A stretch of DNA of 10,761 nucleotides, from assembly GCA_021790715.1 (NCBI GenBank), contig JAJYGK010000147.1, positions 1-10,761 of the forward strand, in the 5' to 3' direction. The DNA comes from Chloroflexota bacterium (GTDB taxonomy: Bacteria > Chloroflexota > Limnocylindria > Limnocylindrales > CSP1-4). Positions 10,240 to 10,761 of the stretch are shown piece by piece (the first letter of the stretch is position 1; every line of letters starts with the position of its first letter). Made by a program: the position numbers and the translations under genes. The notes under the pieces were generated by a model, which was not told where the DNA came from, ran no database searches, and saw nothing but the letters and a program-made list of their open reading frames with translations.

Positions 10240-10270
10240 CGGGGGGCGCCGCCGGTGGTGGCGCCCCCCG
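10240..10270 (-). terminator. GC-rich hairpin after arcC, possible terminator or mRNA-stability element
   Basis: The arms at 10240-10250 and 10260-10270 are perfectly complementary over 11 base pairs, almost all G-C, around a 9-base loop. The hairpin begins 22 bases after the arcC stop in the transcribed direction. On the minus strand no U-run follows, so it is not a classic intrinsic terminator; hairpins without a U-tract have been proposed as terminators in high-GC bacteria. On the plus strand a run of five T follows about 10 bases after the hairpin, but no plus-strand gene ends there. It could equally protect the 3' end of the arcC message or mark the 5' leader of the downstream operon. 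Confidence 0.5.
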
Positions 10271-10292
10271 GGGATCCCGTTTTTGACAGGAT

Positions 10293-10761
10293 CTAGGGTA
10301 CAAACCTCGTCCCGGTCTCGCCACGAAGGGCTCGGGCGATGTTCTCCGGGCTCGTGATCAGGGCCTCCTTGCCGCCGGCCTCGAGGTACCAGATGACGGC
10401 CTGCACCTTGGGACCCATCGATCCCTTGTGGAAGTGGCCCTGCGCCAGGTACTCCTTCGCCTCGGCGAGCGTCAGCCGGTCGAGCTGCCGCTCGTCCGGC
10501 TTGCCGTAGTTCAGCGCCACCTTCTCGACGGCGGTCGTGATCAGGAACAGGTCCGCCCGGAGATCGCGGGCGATGACCGACGCGGCGTAGTCCTTGTCGA
10601 TGACCGCCTCGACGCCCTTCAGCTCCCCGTCCTGCTCGACGACCGGGATCCCGCCGCCACCGGAGGCGACGACGGTGAACCCCTTGTTCAGCAGGGTGAG
10701 GATCGCGTCGAACTCGACGAGCCGCTTCGGGATCGGCGAGGCGACGACGCGCCGCCAGCCC
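10293..10761 (-). CDS. arcC: Carbamate kinase, C-terminal half (5' end outside window)
   Basis: 155 residues are visible, about half of the usual 310-320; the start lies beyond the right edge. The family's C-terminal blocks are in order: GWRRVVASPIPKRLVEF at the edge, then VVASGGGGIPVV, GVEAVIDKDYAASVIA, a stretch ending in VALNYGKP, EAKEYLAQGHFHKGSMGPKV, and a terminal ALRGETGTRFVP. Carbamate kinase makes ATP and carbamate from carbamoyl phosphate and ADP (or the reverse), in the arginine deiminase route or in fermentation of allantoin and other purine products. The IDKD and SMGPKV motifs belong to the nucleotide- and substrate-binding part of the amino acid kinase fold. Purine genes follow downstream and no arginine-deiminase gene is visible, so the purine-linked use (as proposed for E. 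coli YqeA) is favoured. The genes upstream are unseen, so the arginine route is not excluded. A 117-base gap with a strong hairpin separates it from the next gene, so it may be a separate transcript. Confidence 0.96.
   Translation of the reverse strand, partial: GWRRVVASPIPKRLVEFDAILTLLNKGFTVVASGGGGIPVVEQDGELKGVEAVIDKDYAASVIARDLRADLFLITTAVEKVALNYGKPDERQLDRLTLAEAKEYLAQGHFHKGSMGPKVQAVIWYLEAGGKEALITSPENIARALRGETGTRFVP

Larger units (their letters stand above)
10176..10292 (-). other. Intergenic gap between arcC and the fused Mo hydroxylase
   Basis: This is the longest non-coding stretch in the window. It contains a perfect GC-rich inverted repeat near its arcC-proximal end and the ribosome binding site of the Mo-hydroxylase gene at the other end. 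I looked for -35/-10 promoter boxes on the minus strand between the hairpin and the start codon and found none that is convincing, although high-GC promoters are often weakly conserved. No tRNA, riboswitch or small gene is evident. Confidence 0.6.

Noticed and set aside
10283..10288. TTGACA on the plus strand resembling a -35 box
   Set aside because: No -10 box stands at a suitable distance and it points into the antisense of arcC, where there is no plus-strand gene.

Overview
The window is a very GC-rich (roughly 70% or more by eye) bacterial segment in which every gene I can support lies on the minus strand. The GC content, strong GGAGG-type ribosome binding sites, several GTG starts and a luciferase-like protein of the F420-dependent type suggest Actinomycetota (for example Thermoleophilia) or Chloroflexota. 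The sequence alone does not settle the phylum.

Reading in the direction of transcription, from high to low coordinates, the layout is: (1) the C-terminal half of a carbamate kinase (arcC), cut by the right edge; (2) a 117-base gap holding a perfect GC-rich hairpin; (3) an 881-residue molybdenum hydroxylase in which the [2Fe-2S] ferredoxin module is fused to the molybdopterin module; (4) a luciferase-like, probably F420- or FMN-dependent, oxidoreductase; (5) the FAD subunit of a xanthine dehydrogenase/CO dehydrogenase-type enzyme; (6) its separate [2Fe-2S] subunit; (7) an amidohydrolase closely resembling 8-oxoguanine deaminase; (8) a separate molybdopterin subunit; (9) adenine deaminase (ade), which runs off the left edge. 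From gene 4 to gene 9 the gaps are 52 bases or fewer, with one 4-base overlap and two gaps of 1 and 4 bases. These genes therefore look like one operon, which probably also includes gene 3.

The theme is purine-base catabolism. Adenine deaminase would give hypoxanthine, the molybdenum hydroxylases would oxidise hypoxanthine and xanthine to urate, and 8-oxoguanine deaminase would convert 8-oxoguanine directly to urate. Both branches meet at urate, yet no known urate-opening enzyme is present here. The neighbouring carbamate kinase, the FeS-Mo fusion and the FAD subunit recall the Escherichia coli yqeA-ssnA-ygfM-xdhD cluster, which is tied to oxygen-limited purine/urate breakdown, where carbamoyl phosphate can be turned into ATP. 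The gene order and partners here are different.

The points most worth following up are the luciferase-like enzyme translationally coupled to the FAD subunit, and the difference between the two Mo active sites. The fusion protein keeps equivalents of bovine xanthine dehydrogenase Gln767, Glu802, Arg880, Phe914 and Glu1261. The separate Mo subunit, placed directly after the 8-oxoguanine deaminase, has Asn at the Arg880 position. Long open frames on the plus strand are GC-driven shadows and are not annotated.
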